In this document: piece after piece, positions 1-10,433 of the stretch
Layout: each line of letters begins with the position of its first letter
How positions within the stretch are numbered: position 1 is the first letter of the stretch
Source of the DNA: Myxococcus guangdongensis
Lineage (GTDB): Bacteria; Myxococcota; Myxococcia; Myxococcales; Myxococcaceae
Assembly (NCBI RefSeq): GCF_024198255.1
Contig: NZ_JAJVKW010000001.1
Location: 372,001-436,000 of the forward strand
Direction of reading: 5' to 3'
Length of the DNA stretch: 64,000 nt
The notes under the pieces: model-generated
Seen by the model: only the letters and a program-made list of their open reading frames with translations
Databases searched by the model: none
What the model was told of the DNA's origin: nothing
Made by a program: the position numbers and the translations under genes

Positions 1-1749
<1,749 letters not shown>

Positions 1750-1750
1750 C

Positions 1751-2128
1751 GTGCCCAAGGTCACCTTCAAGAGCCCGCTGGCCGAGGTCAGCGTGGACGT
1801 CCCCCCTGGGACCATCCTCCTGGACGCCGCCGAACAGTCGGGGGCCCAGGTGGGCCACAGCTGTGGCGGGGTCTGCGGCTGCTCCACCTGTCACATCTGG
1901 GTGCGCAAGGGCCTGGACTCGCTCAGCGAGCAATCGGACGCGGAGGCGGACCGGTTGGACATGGGGTTCGACGTGCGTCCGTACTCCCGGTTGAGCTGCC
2001 AGACGGAGGTCAGCCAGGAGGACGTGGTGGTCGAAATCACCGAGGAGTCCCTCACGGCCTTCATGGACGAGAACCCGGTCATCCGCCGGGCCCTGGAGGC
2101 CGAGGGGAAATGGCCGTTGAAGAAGTGA
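1751..2128 (+). CDS. fdx: Isc-type [2Fe-2S] ferredoxin
   Basis: Small electron carrier of the Isc system that supplies electrons during Fe-S cluster assembly. The 125-aa product has cluster ligands C38, C44 and C47 in a CGGVCGCSTCH motif, and C83 in RLSCQTEV. The extra C42 next to the cluster is characteristic of Isc-type ferredoxins as opposed to plant-type ones. Start is GTG at 1751, 1 base after the hscA stop, so the two genes are almost certainly cotranscribed and translationally coupled. The protein is slightly longer at the C terminus than the usual 110 aa. Confidence 0.94.
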   Translation: MPKVTFKSPLAEVSVDVPPGTILLDAAEQSGAQVGHSCGGVCGCSTCHIWVRKGLDSLSEQSDAEADRLDMGFDVRPYSRLSCQTEVSQEDVVVEITEESLTAFMDENPVIRRALEAEGKWPLKK

Positions 2129-2144
2129 GGTTGTTACGTAGTTC

Positions 2145-2173
2145 TTGACGAGCCGGGGCAGGACACCTATATG
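2145..2173 (+). promoter_or_regulatory. Sigma-70-type promoter of tRNA-Leu
   Basis: TTGACG (2145-2150), a 17-base spacer, then TATATG (2168-2173). It is one of the closest matches to a housekeeping promoter in the window and lies 48 bases upstream of the mature tRNA 5' end, in the gap after fdx. The expected start point is near 2180. Confidence 0.7.
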
Positions 2174-2221
2174 TCCGCCCCATCGCAGCGGCGCCACGGC
2201 GCCGAGGCGGCGTAGCCACCT

Positions 2222-2305
2222 GCCCAGGTGGTGGAATTGGTAGACACACTAGATTCAGGGTCTAGCGCCTGCAAGGGCATGGAGGTTCGAGTCCTCTCCT
2301 GGGCA
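2222..2305 (+). tRNA. tRNA-Leu (anticodon CAG)
   Basis: Class II tRNA of 84 nt. Acceptor arms GCCCAGG (2222-2228) and CCTGGGC (2298-2304) pair perfectly, followed by discriminator A2305. The anticodon stem CTAGA/TCTAG encloses the seven-base loop TTCAGGG, giving anticodon CAG. A T-arm with GGTTCGAGTCC and a long variable arm are visible. CCA is not encoded and must be added post-transcriptionally. Reads CUG, the dominant Leu codon in this GC-rich DNA. Confidence 0.96.
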
Positions 2306-2317
2306 CAAAGTTGATAA

Positions 2318-2348
2318 GGGGTCCCGGTTTCACACCGGGGCCCCTTTT
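2318..2348 (+). terminator. Rho-independent terminator of tRNA-Leu
   Basis: 11-bp stem (GGGGTCCCGGT, 2318-2328; ACCGGGGCCCC, 2334-2344; one G:U pair) with loop TTCAC, followed directly by TTTT and a second TTTT four bases later. It begins 13 bases after the tRNA 3' end. Confidence 0.9.
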
Positions 2349-2380
2349 CGCTTTTCAGGGGTCCGCGCTTCGCGCCCGGC

Positions 2381-3496
2381 TCACTGCGGCGCCGGCTCCA
2401 CCGCTTCATGCGCCACGTGCTGCGCGGCCTCGCGCGCCAGGCTGCCGCCCTTCCTCAAGTCGCGGATGCGAATCTTCCGGATGTAGACGGAGACGGCGCC
2501 CACGCCGGCCTGGCTGAACACCGTGCCCAGGTGGGTGAGCGTGGCGAAGGCCGCCGCGTCCTCGGGGGTGGCGCCCAGACTGCGGGCCGCCCAGCTGGTG
2601 ACGAAGTAGTAGATGCCCATGCCCGCCGGTACGCCTGGGAGCGCCTGCCCCAGGGAGATGGCGCCCAGCACCACCGCGCCCGCGAAGAGGCCTCCGGAGA
2701 TGCCGATGCCGTGGAGCGCCATCCCGTAGGCCAGCGCCGACGCGAGCACCGGGCCCACCGAGAAGAAGAGCACCTTGCCCATGCCGATGAAGGAGCGCGC
2801 GGAGCCCAGCCCGTCGCTGACGTGGTGGAGGAAGCCCTCCAGCCGGGGGAAGCGGTGGCGCCGGTGCAGCGCGTTCGCCAGCGGGAGCGACCAGTGGGCC
2901 AGCAGCACCACGAGCGCGACGAGCCCCACGCACAGGGACACCGCCACCTCGAGTTGCCCCTGGAAGCGCGTGAGCGTGGAGCCGAAGGGCCCCAGCAGCG
3001 ACAGCGTCACCAGCATCATCAGCGCGGCGAACTCCATCAGCTTGCCGACGGCGACGGTGCCCAGGCAGCGCAGGAAGGGGATGCGCTCGGTGCGCGACAG
3101 CAGGAACGAGCGGAGGATGTCGCCCAGCTTCCCCGGCAGCGCGTTGTGGACGAAGGCGCCGATGGCCACCAGGTGGTAGCGCTCGCGGAAGGGCACGCGC
3201 TTGCGCAGGGTGCTCTGCCACTGCACCGCGCGCAGCGGGATGATGGAGCCCTGCAGCAACACGAAGGGGAGCAGCCACACCAGGTGGCCGGGCAAATCCC
3301 TCAGGAAGTCGTCCAGCGGGAAGCGCGGCTGGAGCAGGGGGCCAGGGCCCTTCGGGTTCCAGTGGAAGAAGGCCGTGGAGAGCAGGACGACGGACAGCAC
3401 CAGCCCCACCACGCCGAGCAGCACCTTGGGCAGGCTGAGGCCCCGCGCGGACGGACTGGGCCACGCGGACTTCGAGCGACGCGGCGGGGCGCTCAT
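2381..3496 (-). CDS. Lysylphosphatidylglycerol synthase TM-region (UPF0104) family membrane protein
   Basis: Integral membrane protein of 371 aa with about eight hydrophobic helices. It resembles the membrane (flippase) half of lysyl-PG synthases: the conserved LRAVQWQSTL and ALPGKLGDILRSFLLSRT blocks are present, but there is no aminoacyl-transferase domain. Such stand-alone proteins are thought to move lipids or lipid-linked glycans; the substrate here is unknown. ATG at 3496 overlaps the TGA of the upstream phosphatase-like gene (ATGA), indicating translational coupling; a GTG at 3505 is a less likely start. The coupling suggests the two act on the same envelope substrate. Confidence 0.8.
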   Translation of the reverse strand: MSAPPRRSKSAWPSPSARGLSLPKVLLGVVGLVLSVVLLSTAFFHWNPKGPGPLLQPRFPLDDFLRDLPGHLVWLLPFVLLQGSIIPLRAVQWQSTLRKRVPFRERYHLVAIGAFVHNALPGKLGDILRSFLLSRTERIPFLRCLGTVAVGKLMEFAALMMLVTLSLLGPFGSTLTRFQGQLEVAVSLCVGLVALVVLLAHWSLPLANALHRRHRFPRLEGFLHHVSDGLGSARSFIGMGKVLFFSVGPVLASALAYGMALHGIGISGGLFAGAVVLGAISLGQALPGVPAGMGIYYFVTSWAARSLGATPEDAAAFATLTHLGTVFSQAGVGAVSVYIRKIRIRDLRKGGSLAREAAQHVAHEAVEPAPQ

Positions 3497-5070
3497 TGCA
3501 CCCACCTCAAGCGAGGCGCCTGCCGCACGTAGACCTCCGCGAGCCGGTCATGAAGCTCCGCGCAGTGCCCCAGTCCGGACAAGTCCACCGGCGCGTCCGC
3601 GGGCCAGCACACCAGGCTGTTCGCCTCCGTGCGTGTCAGGCCTCCGTGCGAGCCGAACTCCCACGCGAAGCCCACCGTACCGCCCCGTCGCACCGCTTCG
3701 CCGAAGACGACCAGGTCTCCCGCTGTCTTCATCGCCGGCAGTCCTCGCAGGAAGTCCGCCACCGCGCGTCGGCTGAATTCGGGCGACAAGGGCGCGCGCT
3801 CCACCTCGTCCGGGCCGTACACGCCGCCGCGTATCACCGCGACCGCGGAGTGCCCCCGTCGCAGCGCGACGATGCCGATGTCCTCCGAGCGCGTGGCGCG
3901 GGCCAGCACCTGCGGATGTCGCGCGAGCAGCTCGCGGGCCTCCAGCGGCTCGCGCGCGCCGGAGAGATAGACATGCGCGAAGTTGCCGCACTCGACGATG
4001 ACCGGCTCGAAGGACGCTCCCGCCACCGCATCCAGCGGAGGACGACCGTCGCGCAGCCCACGCACCACGCCCTCGGCCAGCGCGCCGGGCGGGCCCTCGA
4101 GGAGCAGCGACTCCAGCCGCCGCCCCTGGCGCTGCTCCAGCGGCAGGCTGTCCACATGGCCGTGGTCCGACAGGATGACGACGTCGTAACGGCGCTCCAC
4201 CGATTGGGACATCGCGTAGAGGTCCTCGAGGTACGCGTCCACGCGGTGCAGCTCCGACAGCGCCAGCTCCGAGCGGGGACCCCGGCGATGCGCCACCTCG
4301 TCGTAGTTGCCGAACACCAGGTAGATGGCGGGCACGCCGCGCACCATGTCCACCAGCGCCTTGGTGTACGCGAAGCTCCAGCCCAGTCGCTGGAACAACA
4401 CGCGGCTCATGAGGAAGGACTGCTCGTGCCGCCAGTCGTGCAGCGCGTGGGCCCAGTGGGCCACCTCGCGCGCCGAGCGCCACGTGTCCATGCCGAACGC
4501 GCCGAGGAAGTCCCAGAGGCCCCGCGTGCGCCCCGCCGACAGGCCCATCATCTCGTACGAGAACGCGCGCGACATCTGCTTGAAGCTCGCCAGCGTGCTC
4601 ATGCTGAGCGCGTTCTCCGCACCCGCGCGGAACAGCGAGAAGTAGCCGTGGCCACCTCCGTCCAACAGGCTCTCGCGCCCTCGGCCCCGCAGGCGCTCGT
4701 CGATGAGGTGCGCATCCGTGGGCGTGTTCATCCGCACCTGTCGCCCCAGCTCCCTGTCGAACCAGGAATATGCGGGCAGGTTCGAATTCCTCAGGCCGTA
4801 TAGGAGCCCCGCCTGGAAGTACGGCGTGGAGGTGGGTGCGCCCCAGAAGGCGTCATCCAAATGAAACATGCCGGAGCGGATGAGTCGTGAGACAAACGGG
4901 AGCTTGCCGGCGACAATCGCCTCGTCCAGCAGGGCCTTGGGTACGCCGTCGAGGTGGATGAGCAGCAGGTTTCTGCGCCGATGCGCCGCTGCGGGCGGAA
5001 CTTTCGCTCCAATCCGCCGCGCGAGCCCATGGGCCCACATCCAGGACGCCGGAGTAATCACACCACTCAC
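3493..5070 (-). CDS. Alkaline phosphatase superfamily (type I phosphodiesterase-like) protein
   Basis: 525-aa protein with the metallo-phosphatase/phosphodiesterase fold. The metal and nucleophile signature is recognisable: LLLIHLDGV (first metal Asp), APTSTPYFQAGLLYG (likely Thr or Ser nucleophile), VVILSDHGHVDS (Asp-His metal site) and GSHGGLTRTE (late metal His). Substrate is not predictable; relatives hydrolyse phosphodiesters or transfer phospho-head groups. No signal peptide is obvious: the N terminus is Arg/Ala rich. GTG at 5070 is preceded by GGGAGG seven bases upstream. Coupled by a 4-base overlap to the downstream LPG-synthase-like membrane gene, which suggests a lipid or glycan-carrier role. 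Confidence 0.75.
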   Translation of the reverse strand: MSGVITPASWMWAHGLARRIGAKVPPAAAHRRRNLLLIHLDGVPKALLDEAIVAGKLPFVSRLIRSGMFHLDDAFWGAPTSTPYFQAGLLYGLRNSNLPAYSWFDRELGRQVRMNTPTDAHLIDERLRGRGRESLLDGGGHGYFSLFRAGAENALSMSTLASFKQMSRAFSYEMMGLSAGRTRGLWDFLGAFGMDTWRSAREVAHWAHALHDWRHEQSFLMSRVLFQRLGWSFAYTKALVDMVRGVPAIYLVFGNYDEVAHRRGPRSELALSELHRVDAYLEDLYAMSQSVERRYDVVILSDHGHVDSLPLEQRQGRRLESLLLEGPPGALAEGVVRGLRDGRPPLDAVAGASFEPVIVECGNFAHVYLSGAREPLEARELLARHPQVLARATRSEDIGIVALRRGHSAVAVIRGGVYGPDEVERAPLSPEFSRRAVADFLRGLPAMKTAGDLVVFGEAVRRGGTVGFAWEFGSHGGLTRTEANSLVCWPADAPVDLSGLGHCAELHDRLAEVYVRQAPRLRWVQ

Positions 5071-5222
5071 GTTGACGCCTCCCCTCCCTCACCCGCCAGA
5101 ATGAGCACTCGGGGGGACGGCCGCCTTCAGTCGAAGGCAGCCCTCCTGGAAAGCAGGCGGGCAGGTAGCGCCGTCCTTCTGTCGGGATGGTTCCGACTCA
5201 GAGAGACGTCACCACGGTCCCC

Positions 5223-6395
5223 ATGCTCCTTCCCGCTGTCCTCCTCGTCATGCTCGGCGCCGCTCCGGTGAAGTCGCCTCCCCGGCCAGCGCCCGGGCTG
5301 CCGCAAACGAAGGCGGACTCCGGCTCGGACATCATCGCCCTGCCGATGATGACGTTCAGCTCGGACCACGGCATCAGCTACGGCGCCGTCGGTGGCATCT
5401 ACCTGTACGGCCCCGGCAAGACGCCGTACGCGCACGGCATCGGCGCGCAGGTGCTCTTCAGCAGCCGCGGCGTGCAGAGCCACTACGTGCGCTACGACGG
5501 CCCCCGGCTCATCGGCCCGCTGCGCCTGGAGGCCGGCCTGGAGTACCGGCGCGAGATGAAGAGCCCCTTCTTCGGCGCGGGCAACCTCTCGGCGCCCGAC
5601 TTCCGGGGCGACCTGGACAGCGAGCGCTACACCTTCGACAAGGGCGCGCCGGGCGGCTGGTTCCGTCTGCGCGGGCGGCCCTTCGGCCCCACCCACCCGC
5701 TCCAGTCCTACGTGGGCTATGCGCTGCGCTACACGAGCGTGGACACGTACGACGAATCGATGCTCAACCAGCAGCGCCCGCTGGGCATCGAGGGCGGCAT
5801 GACGGGGCAGCTGCTCGTGGGCGCGCTGTGGGACACGCGCGACGACGAGACGGACCCGCTGGAGGGCGGCGTGGAGGAGATCGCCCTGCGCGTCTCCGGC
5901 ATGGCCACCGGCAGTCGCTACCAGTACGCGGGAATCACGTTGAGCGAGCGGCGCTACCTCAAGCTGTCGTCGCGGCTGACGCTGGCGCAGCGGCTGACGT
6001 TGGACATGCTCTTCGGCGAGGTGCCGTTCTTCGAGTGGAGCAACACCGGCGGCGTCAACGTGTCGGAGGGCATCGGCGGGATGAGCAGCGTGCGCGGCAT
6101 CGAGCGCAACCGCTTCTCCGGCAACATCAAGGCCTTCAGCAACACGGAGCTGCGCTTCCACGCCGCCAACCTCCAGGTCTTCGGCAAGAGCATGAAGGTG
6201 GGCGCGGTGATGTTCCTGGACCTGGGCCGCGTGTGGCACCCCGGCGTGCCGGACGGCAAGTGGCACGAGTGGCACCCGGGCATCGGCGGGGGCCTGCGCC
6301 TCATGCGCCGCGCCGCCGTGGTCCGCATGGACTACGCGCGCTCCACCGAGACGGGACGCCAGCGCGTCTACATCACCTTCGGCCACATGTTCTGA
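5223..6395 (+). CDS. BamA/TamA-type beta-barrel outer membrane protein (surface antigen D15 domain)
   Basis: 390-aa protein beginning with a hydrophobic signal peptide (MLLPAVLLVMLGAAP), followed by alternating polar/aromatic strands typical of a 16-strand Omp85 barrel. The segment GGMSSVRGIERNRFSGN holds the VRG(x)R/Y-like motif of Omp85 barrels. It ends in YITFGHMF, a terminal Phe that fits the outer-membrane assembly signal. No POTRA domains are present, so it is a barrel-only family member and unlikely to be BamA itself. ATG at 5223 is chosen over ATG at 5187 because it places the hydrophobic stretch at the N terminus. Role unknown. Confidence 0.75.
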   Translation: MLLPAVLLVMLGAAPVKSPPRPAPGLPQTKADSGSDIIALPMMTFSSDHGISYGAVGGIYLYGPGKTPYAHGIGAQVLFSSRGVQSHYVRYDGPRLIGPLRLEAGLEYRREMKSPFFGAGNLSAPDFRGDLDSERYTFDKGAPGGWFRLRGRPFGPTHPLQSYVGYALRYTSVDTYDESMLNQQRPLGIEGGMTGQLLVGALWDTRDDETDPLEGGVEEIALRVSGMATGSRYQYAGITLSERRYLKLSSRLTLAQRLTLDMLFGEVPFFEWSNTGGVNVSEGIGGMSSVRGIERNRFSGNIKAFSNTELRFHAANLQVFGKSMKVGAVMFLDLGRVWHPGVPDGKWHEWHPGIGGGLRLMRRAAVVRMDYARSTETGRQRVYITFGHMF

Positions 6396-6504
6396 AGCGG
6401 CCCGACGGCTGCGCCACGCGAAATCAACACCGCCTGTCTTGCGTGTGCCGTCCCTGTTTCCCGATGATTCGCGGCCGTTGTCGGGGAACCAGGGGGAACT
6501 ACAC

Positions 6505-8670
6505 ATGCATCGCGCCGCAACGCCGCGTCCGGTCGTCTGGCTGAGTTTGTGCGTCGGGGTTTGTCTCGTGGCGGGTTGTGAGCCGCGGGAGACTTCCGCT
6601 CCAGAGTCCTCGGCCCACGAAGCCGCCCTCGTGCGCACGAAGCCGAAGGCACGTCTCGCCGCGGGAAGCAGTCACTCGCTGGCCATCCGCCCGGACGGCA
6701 CCGTCTGGGCCGCCGGGGCCAACAACCAAGGGCAGCTCGGCCACAGCCTGCCGCGCTACACCTCCACGCCGCTGCAGGTGCCAAGACTGACGGGCGTCAC
6801 CGCCGTCGCCGCGGGCTCGTACTTCTCGCTCGCGCTCAAGTCCGGCGGCAGCGTGTGGGCCTGGGGTGACAACCGCGAAGGACAGCTCGGCGATGGCACC
6901 ACCACGGACAGCGCGGCGCCGCTCCAGGTGCCCGGCCTGTCGGGCGTGGTGTCGCTGGCGGGGGGCTTCTGCCACACCGTCGTCGCCAAGGGCGACGGCA
7001 CCGTCTGGACGTGGGGCTGCAACACGTGGGGGCAGCTCGGTGACGGAACCACCACGCCGCGCACGGCGCCCGCGCAAGTCCCGGGCTTGAGCGGCATCGT
7101 GGCCGTCGTCACGGGGCAGGAGCTGTCCCTGGCGATGCGCTTCGACGGTACGCTGTGGGCGTGGGGCACCAACGCCTCGGGCATCCTCGGCGACGAGACG
7201 GTCGACTCCAGCCCGACGCCCGTCCAGGTACAGGGGCTCACCGGGGTCACCGCCGTGAGCGCCGGCACCTTCCACGTGGCCGCGGTGAAGTCCGACGGCA
7301 CCGTGTGGGAATGGACCAGCAAGTACTTCCCCATGACGCAGGTCGCGGGCATGAGCGGCGCCACCGACGTGGCCGCGGGCGGCTATGCCACGCTGGCGCT
7401 GCGCTCCAACGGCACCGTCTGGGCCTGGGGCGACAACAGCGCGGGCCAGCTGGGCACCGGCGACAAGGTGCTGAGCAACGCGCCCGTGCAGGTGGTGGGG
7501 CTCACGGGCGTGACGGCGATTGCGTCGGGCGAGGAGCACTCGCTGGCCATCCGCTCCAACGGCACGCTCTGGGCCTGGGGACACAACCGCCACGGACAGC
7601 GCGGAGACGGCGCGGCCACGCGTCAGTGGACACCCGTGCGGACGCAGGGGCTGAGCGGCGTGGTGTCCGTCGCCACGGGGGCGATGCACTCGCTGGCGGT
7701 GCGCGACGACGGCACCGTCTGGGCCTGGGGCGACAACCGACAGGGTCAGCTCGGTGACGGCACCCGGACGCAGCGCCGCGTTCCGGTCCAACTGCCGGGC
7801 CTCAGCGACTTCCGGTCCGTCGAGGCCATCGGAGACTCCTCGATGGGCGTGCGCTGGGATGGCACCGTCTGGATGTGGGGCAACGGCACCCTCACGCCCG
7901 TGCGGCGGCAGGGTCTGGCGAACATCGTGGCCCTCTCCCCGGGCGGCGGCCACACCCTCGCGCTGGACGCAGATGGCTTCGTCTGGAGCTGGGGCAGCAA
8001 CTGGGCGGGGCAGCTCGGCAACGGCACCACGAATGATTCGTACACGCCCACCCGGCTCACCACGCTCGAGGGCGTCGTCGACCTCTCCGCCGGCGCCAGC
8101 CACTCGCTCGCGGTGCTCAACGACGGCACGGTGTGGAGCTGGGGCGAGAACTCCTCCGGACAGCTCTGCATCGGAACGTCGAGCAACCGCACGAGCCCGA
8201 CGCAGGTGAGCGGGCTCGTTGACATCACCTCCGTGGCGGCGGGCTCGAACTACTCGCTGATGGCGAGCCTGACGGGGACCGGCTGGGCCTGCGGTTATGG
8301 CGCCTCCGCCTCGCTGATGAGCAACGACTGGCGCTCCACCCGGACGCCTCGAGTCATGGCCGTCGAGGGCGTGCTCGACGTCGTCGCGGGCACCTCCGAG
8401 TCCATGGCGCGGACAGCCTTCGGCACCCTGTGGATGGGCGGCTCGAACGAGTGGGGTGAGCGCGGCGCCGGCCATGAGAACATGCCCCTGCTTCCCAACC
8501 AGGTCGTCGGACTCACCGGCGGCGTGCAGGCCATGGACACGGGTGTCCACCATTCGCTGGCCGTGGACAGCGAGGGTGTCCTCTGGGCCTGGGGCAACAA
8601 CTGCGACGGCCAGCTGGGTGACGGCACCGCGTTCGACGCGCTCGTGCCCGTCCCCTCGCTGTTGTACTGA
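6505..8670 (+). CDS. RCC1-repeat lipoprotein (two predicted seven-bladed propellers)
   Basis: Lipoprotein with signal sequence ending in LVAGC (lipidated Cys25), then a short linker and about 14 RCC1-like repeats with W-x-W-G-x-N and GQLG cores spaced about 50 residues apart. Clear ones include WAWGDNREGQLG, WTWGCNTWGQLG and WSWGSNWAGQLG; three or four are degenerate (WEWTSK, WACGYG, WMGGSN). Fourteen repeats fit two consecutive seven-bladed propellers. ATG at 6505 has a strong AGGGGGA ribosome site seven bases upstream. RCC1 repeat lipoproteins are abundant in myxobacteria and are probably surface-exposed binding proteins, but no ligand can be inferred. Confidence 0.85.
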   Translation: MHRAATPRPVVWLSLCVGVCLVAGCEPRETSAPESSAHEAALVRTKPKARLAAGSSHSLAIRPDGTVWAAGANNQGQLGHSLPRYTSTPLQVPRLTGVTAVAAGSYFSLALKSGGSVWAWGDNREGQLGDGTTTDSAAPLQVPGLSGVVSLAGGFCHTVVAKGDGTVWTWGCNTWGQLGDGTTTPRTAPAQVPGLSGIVAVVTGQELSLAMRFDGTLWAWGTNASGILGDETVDSSPTPVQVQGLTGVTAVSAGTFHVAAVKSDGTVWEWTSKYFPMTQVAGMSGATDVAAGGYATLALRSNGTVWAWGDNSAGQLGTGDKVLSNAPVQVVGLTGVTAIASGEEHSLAIRSNGTLWAWGHNRHGQRGDGAATRQWTPVRTQGLSGVVSVATGAMHSLAVRDDGTVWAWGDNRQGQLGDGTRTQRRVPVQLPGLSDFRSVEAIGDSSMGVRWDGTVWMWGNGTLTPVRRQGLANIVALSPGGGHTLALDADGFVWSWGSNWAGQLGNGTTNDSYTPTRLTTLEGVVDLSAGASHSLAVLNDGTVWSWGENSSGQLCIGTSSNRTSPTQVSGLVDITSVAAGSNYSLMASLTGTGWACGYGASASLMSNDWRSTRTPRVMAVEGVLDVVAGTSESMARTAFGTLWMGGSNEWGERGAGHENMPLLPNQVVGLTGGVQAMDTGVHHSLAVDSEGVLWAWGNNCDGQLGDGTAFDALVPVPSLLY

Positions 8671-8688
8671 ATCCACGAGAGTCACGAC

Positions 8689-8718
8689 GCGCGCGTGCTC
8701 CCCGCAGAACACGCGCGC
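8689..8718 (+). terminator. GC-rich hairpin after the RCC1 gene
   Basis: Perfect 9-bp arms GCGCGCGTG (8689-8697) and CACGCGCGC (8710-8718) with a 12-base loop, 18 bases after the stop codon. No T run follows, so termination is only a possibility. Confidence 0.35.
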
Positions 8719-8770
8719 GCCATGACGCCGCGCGCTGTCTTCAACGCTGCGAGTCAAGCGTCACGTGAGG

Positions 8771-8808
8771 CATGACAGAACCATGACAAAGGCATGGAGT
8801 CGTCATGG
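8771..8808 (+). promoter_or_regulatory. Candidate operator: CATGAC direct and inverted repeats
   Basis: CATGAC occurs at 8771 and again at 8782, 11 bases apart (about one helical turn). It is then inverted as part of CCATGAC (8781-8787) / GTCATGG (8802-8808), whose centres are 21 bases apart (about two turns). The array sits about 65 bases upstream of the start at 8873. The geometry fits binding of a dimeric regulator on one face of the helix; the regulator is unknown. Confidence 0.35.
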
Positions 8809-8872
8809 ACCTTCCGACACCACCCCCGCTGTAGGTTGGCTGCATTCGCTGACCTGCAACGGGGCTTCTTCC

Positions 8873-9316
8873 ATGCGTGTCATCTCCCCTGGCCTCCTCG
8901 TGGCGGCCGTGTCGGAACTCTCCTTGTCGCGGAGCGCGAAGCTGGTCCGGCTCAAGGACGTCATCGCCTGGTGTGAGTGGAACGGCGTCGACTACGAGGG
9001 GACGGGCGGCAAGCAACAAGCGCTGTGGGACGCGGACCGTGCCGAGGCCCAGGGCCAGCACCGGCTGCTCAAGTTCAAGAGCGGCGAGTGCAAGCAGTCG
9101 CGCGCGGGCTGGGCGCTCATCGCCCACGGCGAGAAGGCGCGCGAGGCCGCCTCCCAGCTGGGCTGGCGGGAGCAGCTGTTCGACGGCGAGAAGTGGGACT
9201 GGCTCGGCGGCAGCGCCCCCGTGGTGGCCCGTCGCCCCAACGCTCGCCGGGCGAGCGCGAGCAACGAGCCCACCCAGGAGCTCCTCGACGAGGGGCCGCG
9301 CCTCTCCGTCGGCTGA
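8873..9316 (+). CDS. Conserved-type hypothetical protein
   Basis: 147-aa soluble, mildly basic protein with no signal peptide or membrane segment. Tryptophan-containing patches (VIAWCEWNGVDYEG, KWDWLGG) and a Lys/Arg-rich middle (LLKFKSGECKQSRAGW) suggest a small compact domain; the family is not recognised. The start at ATG 8873 is preferred over an upstream ATG at 8765: the added residues look non-coding and overlap the repeat array at 8771-8808. High third-position GC across the frame supports coding. It stands alone, with its own putative operator upstream and the convergent mevalonate operon downstream. Confidence 0.6.
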   Translation: MRVISPGLLVAAVSELSLSRSAKLVRLKDVIAWCEWNGVDYEGTGGKQQALWDADRAEAQGQHRLLKFKSGECKQSRAGWALIAHGEKAREAASQLGWREQLFDGEKWDWLGGSAPVVARRPNARRASASNEPTQELLDEGPRLSVG

Positions 9317-9353
9317 TCCACGAGGGGCCCACTCGAAAGGCCCTCACGTGACG

Positions 9354-10433
9354 TCAGACGAGCGCGTCCACCCAGGCCCGCAGGCGCGCGTCCAGGTACG
9401 CCTCGCCGCGGACCCCGGGCTCCGGCTCCAGCAGCAGCGTGTGGAAGCCGCGTGACTCCAGGCCCTCGCACAGCTCGGCGCGGACCTCCACGTCCGGCGC
9501 GAAGAGGATGCAGCCATCCCCTCCGCCCGCGCCAGACAGCTTCCCGACACAGCCGTAGGCCGCCGCCAGGGACAGCACGCGGCGCATGCCTTCCGTCTCC
9601 AGCGGGCCCAGCTCCAACAGCAGCGCGTGCTGGGCCTTCACCGCCTCGGAGAACGCCCGGAAGTCCCAGCCGGCGAGGCCGTCCTCCACCGCCTGCCCCA
9701 CCGCGTCCGAGCGCGAGACGAAGGCCTGACGGCCCAGCTCCTCCAGCCGCGCCTCCACCTGGCCGATGAGCACCCGCGTGGACGCGCTCTCGCCCGTGAA
9801 GGCATACGCCATGGGCACCCGGGGCGGCGGCAGCCGCCAGACGTCGACGGATGAGGACTCCGTCATCGCCGCGCTCAGCCGGCCGCTGTTGCTCGCCTCC
9901 ACCAGCGCCGACACGTCATAGCGCCGGTAGCGCAGCACACCGCCCGCGAAGCTCGTCGCCACGTCCCCGCCGCTGCCCTTGCCGCCCTGCCCCTGCGTGT
10001 GCGCCAGCAGCGCCAGCTTCAGCGCGTCATAGCGCTCGTCCAGCACCCAGCGCGCGCCCTCCGCCGCCAGCACCGTGGCGCAGGCGCTGCCGCCCATGCC
10101 CAGCTTCTGGCCGTTGGGGCCCACCGCAGAGGGGGCCACCGCGAAGTCGAAGCCCTGGCTGGCCCGGCCGTGCGCGCGCAGCGCCTCGTCCAGCGTGCGC
10201 GCCACGAAGGAGAAGCCCGCGGGCACGTCCCGCTCCCAGCGGACTCCGCGCGGCGTCATGCTCCCGGCGAGCGTCCCCTCCTCCAGGCAGACGTGCACCC
10301 GCGCGTCCTCGCGCCGCCGGACGTAGGCGTGCGTGCGGGGCGCCACCGCCACCAGCCGCGCCACCCCGCCCCACAGCACCGCGTACTCGCCAGAGGCGAA
10401 CAGCTTGCCCGGGGCCGAGAGCGCGCGCTCCAT
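9354..10433 (-). CDS. Phosphomevalonate kinase (GHMP kinase family)
   Basis: 359-aa GHMP-fold kinase, last gene of the mevalonate operon, expected to phosphorylate mevalonate-5-phosphate to the diphosphate. Seen: N-terminal SAPGKLFASGEYAVLWGG, the phosphate-binding loop LGMGGSACATV, GGKGSGGDVATSFAGG, and the C-terminal GHMP motif KLSGAGGGDGCI. The two neighbouring GHMP proteins match mevalonate kinase and diphosphomevalonate decarboxylase better, so this third one fills the remaining step by elimination and by its GSGGDVATS block, which is typical of phosphomevalonate kinases. The start ATG at 10433 overlaps the mvaD stop by one base (TGATG), so translation is coupled. Confidence 0.85.
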   Translation of the reverse strand: MERALSAPGKLFASGEYAVLWGGVARLVAVAPRTHAYVRRREDARVHVCLEEGTLAGSMTPRGVRWERDVPAGFSFVARTLDEALRAHGRASQGFDFAVAPSAVGPNGQKLGMGGSACATVLAAEGARWVLDERYDALKLALLAHTQGQGGKGSGGDVATSFAGGVLRYRRYDVSALVEASNSGRLSAAMTESSSVDVWRLPPPRVPMAYAFTGESASTRVLIGQVEARLEELGRQAFVSRSDAVGQAVEDGLAGWDFRAFSEAVKAQHALLLELGPLETEGMRRVLSLAAAYGCVGKLSGAGGGDGCILFAPDVEVRAELCEGLESRGFHTLLLEPEPGVRGEAYLDARLRAWVDALV

